The notes under the pieces: model-generated | Database searches by the model: none | The model's input: only the letters and a program-made list of their open reading frames with translations | What the model was told of the DNA's origin: nothing | Position numbers and translations under genes: made by a program | NCBI GenBank assembly: GCA_946621465.1 | Contig: CAMOOO010000001.1 | Span: forward strand, 820,386-884,385 | Direction of reading: 5' to 3' | Source: an uncultured Clostridia bacterium | GTDB taxonomy: Bacteria > Bacillota > Clostridia > Christensenellales > DTU072 | DNA: 64,000 bases | Part shown: positions 8,419 through 17,322 of the stretch, one piece after another | Layout: each line of letters opens with the position of its first letter | Position numbering within the stretch: the stretch's first letter is position 1

Positions 8419-9996
8419 ATGATACCTTCTTTATTGCCCTTTAAAAAACACCCCTATTTATATTATATCGTTGACGTCCTTCTTCTCGGAGGGACGATCC
8501 CTTTTATTCTGCTTTTTCCAAAGGAATATATCTATTGGAATATACCCGGCGTCGCCGGATATACCGTAGGACTTTTTATTACCTTTGCGTTAAACGGCTG
8601 CATGTTGGCAGGAACGGAAGACAGATCCCTTACCCGGATTTCCGTCGAAGGCGTCCTTTTTGGTCTGGCCGGCGGCGGCATCCCGTGGCTATTCCACCTT
8701 GTGCTTAACCGAGCGCTTCTTATTAACATCTACGACGTAATGAATATCTCCTGCCTGTTCCAGTTTATTCTTCTTGGGGCAATTCAGTTTCTGATAACTT
8801 TCAGAAGCGCACAATATTACCATTTAAAAAAGACCCTGTGCGAGGGAATGACGGTGGGACTTATCTCCATTATGCTTGTCCTTACCGTTCTGCCCTTTTC
8901 TATGGACTTTTTCCGTACCTATTTCCGCGCCTACTCTTTTTTGAGCGAGCCGTGCGTTTTCGTTTCTGCCAATGACACCTACGCCGTTATGTTCGCAACA
9001 AGCGGTCCGGGGACTGCTACGCTTACGCTGACGATCGCCGGCGAAGAAACGGAATACCACGAAATGGTCAACGGAACGCTCCGCTTTGACAGACAGATAC
9101 ACCGGATAGACGTACCCAAAGATGAACTGGAAAGGGGGAGCTACACCCTTTCTTCTCGCCAAACCATGGACTGCACCGGAACGGTATACCGCATGGGAAA
9201 AACCATAACTTCCCGCGCATATTCTTTCCGTCCCTATCAAGGGAACGGCGACCTTTCTTTTTTATGCGTGTCGGACAATCAGGGTGCCGCTACTCCCACC
9301 CAACGCGCGGTCGAGAATGCGCGTAATAATTATAACTACGACTTCGTTATGCTCCTTGGCGACCAGTCCGAAGCCTATAACAAAAGGGAAGAGGACTTCA
9401 TTTCTTCCATGCTGACGGTGGCAGGAATCGCCTCTCACGGAGAAATACCCGTTTATTACACGGTCGGCAACCACGAGTACCGCGGTATGCTGTCCGGGGA
9501 GCTTTTTTCGGAAATGCCCACGCCTTCCGAAACGGGAGAATTTTATTACACATTTACCATGGGCGACGCCTACTTTACCGTGCTTAACTTCACCAACGAG
9601 GACCCGGATGACGACGAGAGGTACGGGGGCGTTGCCAGGTTCTCCGAATACAAAGAAAAAGAATACCAATGGCTACAAGAGCGGTTCGCCACCAAAGAAT
9701 ACGAACAATACCGCTACAACGTCATGATCTCCCATATCCCCGTTATCAACGAGGACTCCGAAGAGGCGGAAGAATACCTCTGCAAAGAGATAATCGACCT
9801 ATTGGAAGAAAACAACGTCCAATACGTCGTTTCCGGGCATAGCCACGTCGAGCCGCAAGAGTTTACGGTGGAAGAGAGAGCTTTTCGCAATCTCCACGCC
9901 GGGTCCTACTACAAACAAAAAATGGCTTTTCGCAACAGTATCGTATATTTAAAAGAGGGAGAGTACGGGTTTATCGTGTACGATTCCGAAGAATAA
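8419..9996 (+). CDS. Multi-pass membrane protein with PAP-like metallophosphoesterase domain
   Basis: 525 residues. Residues 1-175 contain five or six hydrophobic spans. About 180-270 looks like a beta-sandwich, as precedes the catalytic domain in purple-acid-phosphatase-like (PAP-like) enzymes. The metallophosphoesterase fold follows: VSDNQG (~284), LLGDQSE (~314), GNHEYRG (~349), SHIPV (~437) and GHSHV (~473). The first motif is D-x-Q instead of D-x-H, as in PAP-like members; the other metal ligands are present. The active site probably faces outside the cell; the substrate is unknown. Located between mscS and an SGNH hydrolase (15-base gap), suggesting a cell-surface hydrolase operon. Confidence 0.8.
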   Translation: MIPSLLPFKKHPYLYYIVDVLLLGGTIPFILLFPKEYIYWNIPGVAGYTVGLFITFALNGCMLAGTEDRSLTRISVEGVLFGLAGGGIPWLFHLVLNRALLINIYDVMNISCLFQFILLGAIQFLITFRSAQYYHLKKTLCEGMTVGLISIMLVLTVLPFSMDFFRTYFRAYSFLSEPCVFVSANDTYAVMFATSGPGTATLTLTIAGEETEYHEMVNGTLRFDRQIHRIDVPKDELERGSYTLSSRQTMDCTGTVYRMGKTITSRAYSFRPYQGNGDLSFLCVSDNQGAATPTQRAVENARNNYNYDFVMLLGDQSEAYNKREEDFISSMLTVAGIASHGEIPVYYTVGNHEYRGMLSGELFSEMPTPSETGEFYYTFTMGDAYFTVLNFTNEDPDDDERYGGVARFSEYKEKEYQWLQERFATKEYEQYRYNVMISHIPVINEDSEEAEEYLCKEIIDLLEENNVQYVVSGHSHVEPQEFTVEERAFRNLHAGSYYKQKMAFRNSIVYLKEGEYGFIVYDSEE

Positions 9997-10011
9997 AAAG
10001 GAGAATTGATT

Positions 10012-10632
10012 ATGATAAGAATACTATTTCAAGGCGACTCCATTACGGACGCAGGCAGAAACAGACTGCGCCGCCACGCCCTCGCAGGGTATACCAAAAA
10101 GACGGCGGAAATCTTAAAGAGCCGTCACCCGGGAAAGTTCACCTTTTTTAACAGAGGTATCAGCGGCAACCGTACCAAAAACCTGCTCGCCAGATACAAC
10201 AGACACTTCGTTCGTATTCGTCCGGACGTGGTGACCGTTATGATCGGTATCAACGACGTATGGCGGAAATACGACCGCAACAGTCCCACTTCTCCCGAAC
10301 AGTACGCGGCGAACCTGACTAAACTTTTTACCGATATTAAAAAGGACACCGGCGCAAAGATCGTCGTCCTTTCGCCCTATCTTACCTCGGGTACGGACGG
10401 GAGATGGGAGGTCATGAGAGGCGACGTGGATATCTTTATCGCCGTCTGCAAAGAGGTCGCCGAAATGTGCGCCGATATCTATATCAACACCGATATACCC
10501 ATGAACGAAGCAAACGCAGTGACGCCGCACGAACTGATCAGCATTGACGGCGTTCATCCGCAGGAAAAAGGTCAGGAGATATTAGCAAACCTCCTCGCCG
10601 ACGCCATCGAGTCCCTCTATCCGGAGATCTGA
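10012..10632 (+). CDS. SGNH/GDSL-family hydrolase (copy 1)
   Basis: 206 residues with all four SGNH blocks: FQGDSITDAG (nucleophile Ser), the Gly of NRGISGNRT, MIGINDVWRKY (Asn) and IDGVHPQEKG (Asp and His). No signal peptide, so probably a cytoplasmic esterase or deacetylase, perhaps on carbohydrate. The ATG at 10012 has AAGGAG eight bases upstream; the TTG at 10006 is too close to that site. A paralogue lies at 33591-34220 with the same block sequences. rarA starts 3 bases after the stop codon. Confidence 0.9.
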   Translation: MIRILFQGDSITDAGRNRLRRHALAGYTKKTAEILKSRHPGKFTFFNRGISGNRTKNLLARYNRHFVRIRPDVVTVMIGINDVWRKYDRNSPTSPEQYAANLTKLFTDIKKDTGAKIVVLSPYLTSGTDGRWEVMRGDVDIFIAVCKEVAEMCADIYINTDIPMNEANAVTPHELISIDGVHPQEKGQEILANLLADAIESLYPEI

Positions 10633-10634
10633 AA

Positions 10635-11963
10635 ATGTTTACCGAGCAACCGACGTTGTTTACCCGAACGGAAGACCAACCTTTAGCGTCGAGGCTGAGA
10701 CCAACCGGTCTTGATGAATTCTTCGGTCAAAAACACCTGCTTGGAGAGGGGAAAGTTCTCCGTAAAATCATTGAAAGCGACAAAGTCGGCTCCATGATTT
10801 TTTGGGGACCTCCCGGGGTAGGAAAGACTACCCTTGCCAGGATCATTGCCGCAAGGACAAAAGCTAAATTCATTGACTTTTCCGCAGTGACCAGCGGTAT
10901 CAAAGAAATAAAACAGGTCATGGAATCGGCGGAACGTAACCGCGCCTACGGGGAGAGGACCATTCTCTTTGTGGACGAGATACATAGGTTCAATAAAGCG
11001 CAGCAAGACGCCTTTTTGCCTTTCGTGGAAAAGGGCAGTATCATCCTCATCGGAGCCACCACCGAAAACCCCTCGTTCGAAGTCAACGGCGCTCTTCTTT
11101 CCCGTTGCAAAGTTTTCGTCCTGCAAGCGCTCTCTACCGAAGAACTGACCGAATTACTCCGCCGGGCGGTCAACGATCCAAGAGGGTTCGGCAATGAAAA
11201 AGTGGAGATAGATAACGATTGTCTGGGCATGATCGCCGTCTTTGCGAACGGCGACGCACGCAGTGCCCTCTCCACGCTTGAAATGGCCATCTTAAACGGC
11301 GAAAGCGACGGCGAAAAAACGGTGGTCACAAAAGATACCGTCGAACAATGTACTTCCAAAAAGTCCCTGCTCTACGATAAAAACGGCGAGGAACACTACA
11401 ATATCATTTCCGCCCTTCATAAATCCATGCGCAACTCCGACCCCGACGCCGCGGTGTACTGGCTCGCGCGCATGCTGGAAGCGGGCGAAGACCCCTTGTA
11501 CGTTGCACGAAGGGTGGTGCGCTTTGCGTCTGAAGACGTCGGTCTTGCCGACCCGAGAGCATTGGAACTGGCCGTTGCCGCCTACCAAGCCTGCCACTAC
11601 ATAGGCATGCCCGAATGCAGCGTTCACTTGACCCAAGCGGTCGTCTATCTTTCCGTCGCTCCGAAATCAAATTCTCTCTATATGGCATACGAAAGTGCCA
11701 AAAAGGATGCCCTAAATACCATTTCCGAACCGGTACCCTTGATTATCCGCAACGCGCCGACACGGCTGATGAAAGAGCTAAACTACGGCAAAGGTTATCA
11801 GTACGCCCACGACTACGAGGATAAACTAACGACCATGCAGTGCCTGCCGGACGCCCTTGTCGGAAAAGAATATTACCGCCCCACCGAACAGGGATTGGAA
11901 GGTAAATTCAAAACGCGACTGGATGAAATCAAAGCCTGGAAAAAACAAAATTCCGACCAATAA
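10635..11963 (+). CDS. rarA: Replication-associated recombination protein A (AAA+ ATPase)
   Basis: 442 residues, full length for RarA/MgsA. Walker A WGPPGVGKTTLA, Walker B ILFVDEIHRFNKAQQDAFLP and the sensor/Arg-finger region IGATTENPSFEVNGALLSR are intact. The C-terminal tetramerisation part includes LYVARRVVRFASEDVGLADPR and ends with GKEYYRPTEQGLEGKF. It is a clamp-loader-like ATPase acting at stalled replication forks. Ends at a strong terminator (11963-12006). Confidence 0.96.
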   Translation: MFTEQPTLFTRTEDQPLASRLRPTGLDEFFGQKHLLGEGKVLRKIIESDKVGSMIFWGPPGVGKTTLARIIAARTKAKFIDFSAVTSGIKEIKQVMESAERNRAYGERTILFVDEIHRFNKAQQDAFLPFVEKGSIILIGATTENPSFEVNGALLSRCKVFVLQALSTEELTELLRRAVNDPRGFGNEKVEIDNDCLGMIAVFANGDARSALSTLEMAILNGESDGEKTVVTKDTVEQCTSKKSLLYDKNGEEHYNIISALHKSMRNSDPDAAVYWLARMLEAGEDPLYVARRVVRFASEDVGLADPRALELAVAAYQACHYIGMPECSVHLTQAVVYLSVAPKSNSLYMAYESAKKDALNTISEPVPLIIRNAPTRLMKELNYGKGYQYAHDYEDKLTTMQCLPDALVGKEYYRPTEQGLEGKFKTRLDEIKAWKKQNSDQ

Positions 11964-12006
11964 AAAGAAGGGATAGCCGCCAAAGCCGACTATCCCTTTT
12001 CTTTTA
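11963..12006 (+). terminator. Intrinsic terminator after rarA
   Basis: AAGGGATAG ... CTATCCCTT stem with a 13-base loop, A-rich upstream and TTTTCTTTT downstream. Confidence 0.88.
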
Positions 12007-12027
12007 CCCTAAAATCCAAAAAACCTC

Positions 12028-12055
12028 TGTACAAATATTTATTTTATGTTATACT
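12028..12055 (+). promoter_or_regulatory. Possible promoter of the GPH symporter gene
   Basis: A good -10, TATACT (12050-12055), with a weak -35 TGTACA (12028-12033) at 16-base spacing. GGAAGGAG precedes the ATG at 12108. Confidence 0.4.
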
Positions 12056-12107
12056 GTATAGTAAGCGCATATTTTTTTAGTGAGCTTTTACGGAAGGAGT
12101 AAATGGT

Positions 12108-13619
12108 ATGAAGGGAAAAGGCAAGATCGGCGGTTTTTTCAAACAGTGGAAAAACGATAAATCGACCAGTACGCATATGTCGACCAAAGAGATTTGGTCT
12201 TATGGACTAACGGACTTTGGCAAGAGCGGAAGTCAGCAGATGATCAGTAGCACCTCTTACTTAAACATGTTCCTGGTCATGGCGCTGGGCATAGACGTAG
12301 CGGCATTCGGTATCCTTATGACCGTCTCCTCAATTATCGGTTACATACAGGGTCCCATCATTTCTTTGATGGAAGACTCCACCAAATCCAAATGGGGGCG
12401 TTTCCGTCCCTATCTGATCGTCACGGCTCCCCTATCGGCGGCGCTTGCCATCATGTTCTTCCTCAACCCCTTCAGCGGCGGCACTATGGCGCAGACGTGG
12501 ATGTACGTAACCTATCTTCTGTACGGTATTTCTTCCGGTTTTTGTAACGCCGCATGGAACGGTATTACCAAATGTATCACGCAGAACCCAAAGGAGCGTG
12601 AAAAAGCCTTTTCCATTTCTAAAGCCCTTGGCACCATTGCCACCACCGTCCCCAGTATGTTTCCTATCCTTATCGACTTCGGACCTAAATTCGGTATCAC
12701 CATCCGTACCATCTTTATCGCCATGGCGATCTTCCTCGGCGCAATCAGCATTTTGGGATTGATTACCGCAAAGAACCTAACCGAGCGCATCATGATTCGT
12801 CACGCCGAAAAGCCCTGGAAGAACCTCGGTATGGTCTTTAAGAATAAGAACAAGATGATCACCTGGATCAGCAGTCTCGGCAGTTTCTTTTCCTACCTTG
12901 CCGGTATCGCTACCCCCTACGTTATTATGTACTGCTATGGAGCTTATTCCTTGCAGACCTTTATTTGGGGTTTTGCCGGCGTCTTTGCTTGGCTGGGATT
13001 ATTCATGTCGCAAAAGATCTACAAACATTTCTCGGCAAAGCACGTTATTATCATCTTCAACGTAATGACGATTATCGCAAACCTCATCATTCTTGCCACC
13101 GGCTACGGTACCTCGGTATGGCTCATCATCGCCCTATTCGGTACCCGTTGTTTTGCCGCCGTATTCGAATACGTTTCCGGCGTGGCGTCCAACATGTGGG
13201 AAACGGACATCTGGGATCACTTCGAGTGGAAGTACGGTATTCGTAACGAATCGACGACCGACCTTGTCGGCGGTTGGGTGACTGCGCCTATCAGCATCCT
13301 CAACCCCCTTATCTACGCGTGGGTCTTCAGCGCCATCGGTTTCCGTTCGGGCGACGCCATCATTCAGAGCGACTTCACCATCAATTGGCTGTTTAATATC
13401 TTCATCATCGGCAACGTCGTCAGTAACTTCTTTACCATCCTGCCCCTCTTTATTATCCGCCTGGATAAAAAGACCATGGACAAAGTCCGTAAAGATCTGG
13501 AAGAACGCCGCCTTGCGCGCGAAGGCATGTCAAGCGCCATGGCACTGGCTACCGCCGCCGGCGGAACGGTAACGGGGGAATTTATTGAAGCCCAAGAAGC
13601 CGCGGCAACCGAGGAATAA
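12108..13619 (+). CDS. Glycoside-pentoside-hexuronide:cation symporter (MFS, MelB type)
   Basis: 503 residues, about 12 transmembrane spans. The start EIWSYGLTDFGKSG and the GPH hallmark after helix 2, KSKWGRFRPYLI (family form D-x-T-x-T-R-x-G-R-x-R-P), identify the MelB/UidB-type symporters that import glycosides with Na+ or H+. The C-terminus is a charged tail followed by an Ala/Thr/Glu-rich end. The substrate cannot be read from sequence; no glycosidase is adjacent. Flanked by terminators on both sides, so monocistronic. Confidence 0.9.
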   Translation: MKGKGKIGGFFKQWKNDKSTSTHMSTKEIWSYGLTDFGKSGSQQMISSTSYLNMFLVMALGIDVAAFGILMTVSSIIGYIQGPIISLMEDSTKSKWGRFRPYLIVTAPLSAALAIMFFLNPFSGGTMAQTWMYVTYLLYGISSGFCNAAWNGITKCITQNPKEREKAFSISKALGTIATTVPSMFPILIDFGPKFGITIRTIFIAMAIFLGAISILGLITAKNLTERIMIRHAEKPWKNLGMVFKNKNKMITWISSLGSFFSYLAGIATPYVIMYCYGAYSLQTFIWGFAGVFAWLGLFMSQKIYKHFSAKHVIIIFNVMTIIANLIILATGYGTSVWLIIALFGTRCFAAVFEYVSGVASNMWETDIWDHFEWKYGIRNESTTDLVGGWVTAPISILNPLIYAWVFSAIGFRSGDAIIQSDFTINWLFNIFIIGNVVSNFFTILPLFIIRLDKKTMDKVRKDLEERRLAREGMSSAMALATAAGGTVTGEFIEAQEAAATEE

Positions 13620-13655
13620 AAGTTCGGTTTGAATTATTTAAAAAAAGTATAAAAG

Positions 13656-13690
13656 AAAAGCGAGAGTTTAGTTTATGCTCTCGCTTTTTT
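13656..13690. terminator. Intrinsic terminator between convergent genes
   Basis: AAAAGCGAGAG, loop of about 11 bases, CTCTCGCTTTTTT. It serves the plus-strand symporter gene, and the A-rich left side may also serve loaP from the minus strand. Confidence 0.88.
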
Positions 13691-13693
13691 GTA

Positions 13694-14239
13694 TCAAATG
13701 CCTTCGTCGTCTTTATTGAGTATCTCGATACCCAGTTCCGTTTGCACAAGCGACCCGAGAATGGTTATCTCCACAATGGCTTTTCTTCTGTGAAGGTCGT
13801 ATTTTTTGACGCGCCCTTCCAGTCCTTTCATCGGGCCTGAAACGATGCTGACTTTTTGTCCGGGGAGTATCTCCACCTTGGACAGTTCGACAATGCGCTC
13901 TCCACTGTCGCGATTGGTGATCCGGTCGATAAAGATCCGCTCTTGCTGATCGATCGGTTGCACATAAAAGGTCTCTTTATCAAGCGCGAGGAGTTTAGCG
14001 AATATCCTGAGGGAGGATAGCTGCCGGGCCATTTCTTTGGGATTATCCGATTCCAAAAAGACGTAACCGGGGAAGCAGTTTTCCTCAACGAGGTGCCACG
14101 ATCCCAGATATTTCTTTTTACGCCGTTTAATTACGTAAAAGCAGTCGATGACCGCTTCTTTGGAAATATTCTTTTTTATACTCTCCACCGCCTTTTTTTC
14201 CGAACCGGTATAGACCTGGATGACGTAGTAATTGCTCAA
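13694..14239 (-). CDS. loaP: NusG-family transcription antiterminator, LoaP-like
   Basis: 181 residues. The N-terminal NGN domain opens with NYYVIQVYTGSEKK and has ENCFPGYVFLE; the C-terminal KOW domain has EILPGQKVSIVSGPMKGLEGRV. It is a specialised NusG paralogue; in Bacillota such LoaP proteins promote read-through of terminators in long polysaccharide or antibiotic operons. Start codon TTG at 14239, supported by AGAGGAG six bases upstream. Unusually it is the last gene of the surface-polymer cluster, 73 bases after the initiating transferase and with its own promoter, so any action on the cluster would be in trans. The LoaP label rests on context and the NGN/KOW pattern. Confidence 0.75.
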   Translation of the reverse strand: MSNYYVIQVYTGSEKKAVESIKKNISKEAVIDCFYVIKRRKKKYLGSWHLVEENCFPGYVFLESDNPKEMARQLSSLRIFAKLLALDKETFYVQPIDQQERIFIDRITNRDSGERIVELSKVEILPGQKVSIVSGPMKGLEGRVKKYDLHRRKAIVEITILGSLVQTELGIEILNKDDEGI

Positions 14240-14269
14240 AGATCGCTCCTCTGGTTTTGTCTATCTACT

Positions 14270-14298
14270 ATAATATACCGTTTGAGCAAAAAAAACAA
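14270..14298 (-). promoter_or_regulatory. Promoter of loaP
   Basis: Minus strand TTGTTT (14293-14298), 17-base spacer, TATTAT (14270-14275), 30 bases before the TTG start, inside the 73-base gap after the preceding gene. Confidence 0.6.
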
Positions 14299-14312
14299 GT
14301 GTTACCGCCGTA

Positions 14313-14933
14313 CTATCTCCCGTTACCCGAAAAGACCTCTTTAATCGTAACCGTGATTAGTTTCAGGTCGTACAAAAAACTGCGTTTATTGTCGATGTAG
14401 TCGAGGTCGCAATCTATCATTTCCGAAAAGGAAGTGCCGTTTCTGTGGTACGCCTGCCACTCGCCGGACATCCCCTGTTGAACGGTAAGTCTCCGTTTGG
14501 CCCTCTCGTCGTAGAGGGCGATTTCTCTCGGCGTGCCGGGGCGCGGACCGATAATGGACATATCCCCTTTCAGCACGCAAAACAGTTGAGGAAGTTCGTC
14601 AATGGAATACTTGCGAAGAAATTTCCCCACGCGCGTGATGCGCGGATCGTTGGTCATCTTAAAGATAACGCCGCCTTCGATCTCGTTACTTTCCAGTAAT
14701 TCACCGAGCATACTGTCGGCGTTTTGGTACATGGTGCGGAACTTATAGAAAGTGAATTCCTTTCCGTCTTTTCCCACCCGTTTGGAGCGGTACAAAGCCG
14801 GTCCCGGCGAATCGAGGACAATGGTCGCCGCAACCAGGAGCATACCGGGTAAGAGGCCGGCAAGAGCCAGCGTGGACGCGACCACGTCAAAAGCTCTTTT
14901 GGCTAAATCGTACAGTTCCGTTTGCCCTGTCAT
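14313..14933 (-). CDS. Initiating phosphoglycosyl transferase (bacterial sugar transferase)
   Basis: 206 residues, the short monotopic PglC-like form without extra N-terminal helices. It opens with a re-entrant hydrophobic helix (residues 10-38) containing the usual proline, then DSPGPALYRSKRVGKDGKEF, FYKFRTM, the DPRITRVGKFLRKYSIDELPQ catalytic block and SIIGPRPGTPRE. It transfers a sugar phosphate from a UDP-sugar to undecaprenyl phosphate, starting assembly of the polymer. ATGA overlap with the upstream ATPase gene. Confidence 0.94.
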   Translation of the reverse strand: MTGQTELYDLAKRAFDVVASTLALAGLLPGMLLVAATIVLDSPGPALYRSKRVGKDGKEFTFYKFRTMYQNADSMLGELLESNEIEGGVIFKMTNDPRITRVGKFLRKYSIDELPQLFCVLKGDMSIIGPRPGTPREIALYDERAKRRLTVQQGMSGEWQAYHRNGTSFSEMIDCDLDYIDNKRSFLYDLKLITVTIKEVFSGNGR

Positions 14934-15673
14934 AGTCCTTTACAGTCCTCCTCGTAACGGGCCACCACCCTCTCCGTCTCTCCGCTTTCCGCAACGGCGC
15001 CTTCTTTCAGATAAATGGTTTTTTCGCAGAGCCGCCTTATCTGCTCGTTGCTGTGAGAAACGATGATAAAGGTGGTGCCGGAAAGTTTCAGTTCGCCCAG
15101 TTTTTCGGCGCACTTTTTACGGAAGGGCGCGTCGCCGACGGCGAGGATCTCGTCGATAAGGAGTATATCCGGGCGCACGTCCACGGCAATGGCGAACCCC
15201 AACCGGCTGAGCATCCCCTGCGAATAGTTTTTCAGCGGCGTATCCATGAATTTATTGAGTTCGGAAAAGGCCACGATGTTCTCGTACCGATCCCTCATTT
15301 CTCTGTGCGTAAACCCGAGCATTGCGCCGTTGAGGTAGACGTTCTCTCTGCCGGTTGCATCCATATCGAACCCGGCGCCCAGTTTAAGAAGAGGCACCAT
15401 ACTGCCGCGCGTAACTACCCTCCCCGACGTCGGCTCGATAATGCCGGCAAGGATCCTAAGTAAGGTCGATTTCCCGGCGCCGTTTCTGCCGATAAGCCCC
15501 AGGCTCTCCCCTCTCTTTACCTCTAACGTCACCCCTTTTAATACTTCATATTCGACGTACTGCACGCGCCGATGAAAGCGTTTAATGACGTATTCTTTTA
15601 GGTTATCTATCCTCTCCGCCGGCAGGCGGAATTTCATCCGGACTTCCTTAGCTTCGATAAGCGGTTCTTCCAT
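14930..15673 (-). CDS. Polysaccharide/teichoic acid ABC exporter, ATP-binding subunit
   Basis: 247 residues of Wzt/TagH type. Walker A GLIGRNGAGKSTLLRI, signature YSQGMLSRLGFA, Walker B DILLIDEILAVGD and the switch His in IIVSHS are visible. The N-terminal MKFRLPAERIDNLKEYVIK is typical of polymer exporters. No C-terminal carbohydrate-binding extension, so substrate recognition is not by a Wzt-C domain. Pairs with the permease six bases upstream. Confidence 0.93.
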   Translation of the reverse strand: MEEPLIEAKEVRMKFRLPAERIDNLKEYVIKRFHRRVQYVEYEVLKGVTLEVKRGESLGLIGRNGAGKSTLLRILAGIIEPTSGRVVTRGSMVPLLKLGAGFDMDATGRENVYLNGAMLGFTHREMRDRYENIVAFSELNKFMDTPLKNYSQGMLSRLGFAIAVDVRPDILLIDEILAVGDAPFRKKCAEKLGELKLSGTTFIIVSHSNEQIRRLCEKTIYLKEGAVAESGETERVVARYEEDCKGL

Positions 15674-15679
15674 AATTCC

Positions 15680-16489
15680 TCACATATAAAAAATAAGTTT
15701 CTTTTTGGTGACCTTATACAAAAGCATCCCTACCCCGAACGCGGCGCAACCGACCACGTAGCAAATCAAAGTGGTCTGCCATGACGGCAAGACACCCGAT
15801 ATCGCGTTGCGGAAATACAGTAGATAGTGGTACATGGGATTGAGCTTCATAATAAGAGCGTACTTGTCCGGCAGATGCAAAATTTCCACACTGTAAAATA
15901 TCGGCGTCAGATACATCCAGAGGGTCAAAAAGACGTTATAGATGTGTTTAATATCCCGAAATCGAACGTAGACGACGGAAAGAAAAAGGGACAGCCCAAG
16001 GCAAAAGAGGAACATAGAGGGGAGCCAGGGGAAAAGGACCAGTAGTCCGCTCCAATAAAACTTCACCCCCGCAGGAATGCGGATTATCATCACGGTCAGA
16101 AGTGCGACGAGGGAGAAAGCGAAATTCACCAAAGAAGTAATAACCTGTCCCAGCGGAAAGACGAAATAGGGAGTGCGCGTTTTGGTGATGAGGTCGTAAT
16201 TGCCGACCAGTCCCGGCATTGCCGTCGTCGTTGCCGTCCGCATGAAACCGAAGACGATATTCCCCGACAAAACGTACACCGGGTAATCGAGGGTGATACC
16301 CGATCTACCGAAAAGCCTACTGAAAACGAAGGCCATAACCAGCATATTAAGGAGCGGATTGAGTACCGTCCAGCATATCCCGAGCGCCGATCTGCGGTAC
16401 TGCGTTTTTACGTTCTTTTTTACCAAGCACCCCAATATGACCGCCGCCTTACGCATCGTCAACGGATTGGCTTTTGTACCCTTCTTCAT
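15680..16489 (-). CDS. Polysaccharide/teichoic acid ABC exporter, permease subunit
   Basis: 269 residues, ABC-2 type permease of the Wzm/TagG family with about six transmembrane helices. The cytosolic N-terminus KNVKTQYRRSALGICWTVLNP precedes the first helix, as is usual for this family, and the central DLITKTRTPYFVFPLGQV and VYVRFRDIKHI loops are present. It forms the channel that flips the lipid-linked polymer outward. Start overlaps the DUF4422 gene by 4 bases. Confidence 0.93.
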   Translation of the reverse strand: MKKGTKANPLTMRKAAVILGCLVKKNVKTQYRRSALGICWTVLNPLLNMLVMAFVFSRLFGRSGITLDYPVYVLSGNIVFGFMRTATTTAMPGLVGNYDLITKTRTPYFVFPLGQVITSLVNFAFSLVALLTVMIIRIPAGVKFYWSGLLVLFPWLPSMFLFCLGLSLFLSVVYVRFRDIKHIYNVFLTLWMYLTPIFYSVEILHLPDKYALIMKLNPMYHYLLYFRNAISGVLPSWQTTLICYVVGCAAFGVGMLLYKVTKKKLIFYM

Positions 16490-17322
16490 TTCCGTCCGTA
16501 CACTCCTCTATAATATCTCCGCAGAACAAAGGTCGGCGCCGCGGCGCGAAGTAAAGCCTTTTTCCCTGCGCGTCCCCTTACCGAAAGAGCCTTTTTAAAA
16601 ACCTCCCCTTTCCTTTCCACCACGATCATCGGCGCGAAAAGAACGTCCTTGTCTTCTTCGATCATCTTTTGAATAAAAATCCCCGTGATCCGTTCGCTGA
16701 TAAAAAGCCTGCCCTTGACGGGGCGCGCTTCGGTGAATTTTTTTATAACGTCAAACGTCCACTGGGCATAGCGCATAAAAAGTTCTCTCTTCATAATAAA
16801 GAGGTTGCATAGGTAGTCCTCGCTCCCCGAAAAGTAGCGGTGGGCGCAGTCCGAATAGTATGGGAAGTATTCGTCGATGACGCTTAGCAGCAAAAGAATA
16901 TCCTCATTGCCGTGCATGGCGGCGTAGTACCTTTCTACCGTTTGGTGCCGGGCAGGATACGGGGCGATAAGGTCCGGTTTATCGGGCAAGGATAAAAAAT
17001 TTTCTTCCCCCTTTTTAACCTCTCTTTCTGCCCGTTCCCACGAGCGAAAATAATAGTGACTTTGTGGCAAGCCGACCCCGAGATACCGCCTGTAATGGGC
17101 AAGCCCGATATAATCATCGCAGTTTAATTCATCGTCCTTCCACACCCTGTACAGTGCGGTCAGTTCGTTATAAGTGTCGTTCATAAAGGCGATGTTTTCT
17201 CCGGTATCGTCACGCAGCGTTCCTTGGGGAAAACGCTCTTTTTTATTTCCCACGCAAATGGGTCTATATAGGGCGGAAACGTAGCACTTATCCGGTCGGT
17301 GGCAGACGACGAAAACGCTCAT
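16486..17322 (-). CDS. DUF4422 family protein (probable glycosyltransferase)
   Basis: 278 residues. The pattern NDTYNELTALYRVWKD then YIGLAHYRRYL is the DUF4422 signature, a family found in capsule and surface-polysaccharide loci and thought to be glycosyltransferases. MSVFVVCHRPDKC at the start is the usual first strand. The donor and acceptor are unknown. It overlaps the genes on both sides by 4 bases, so expression is tightly coupled to the cluster. Confidence 0.85.
   Translation of the reverse strand: MSVFVVCHRPDKCYVSALYRPICVGNKKERFPQGTLRDDTGENIAFMNDTYNELTALYRVWKDDELNCDDYIGLAHYRRYLGVGLPQSHYYFRSWERAEREVKKGEENFLSLPDKPDLIAPYPARHQTVERYYAAMHGNEDILLLLSVIDEYFPYYSDCAHRYFSGSEDYLCNLFIMKRELFMRYAQWTFDVIKKFTEARPVKGRLFISERITGIFIQKMIEEDKDVLFAPMIVVERKGEVFKKALSVRGRAGKKALLRAAAPTFVLRRYYRGVYGRK

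Noticed and set aside
8419..9996. Loss of the first metal-binding motif (D-N-Q instead of D-x-H) as sign of an inactive enzyme
   Set aside because: PAP-like phosphoesterases commonly show this pattern and all other ligands are present.
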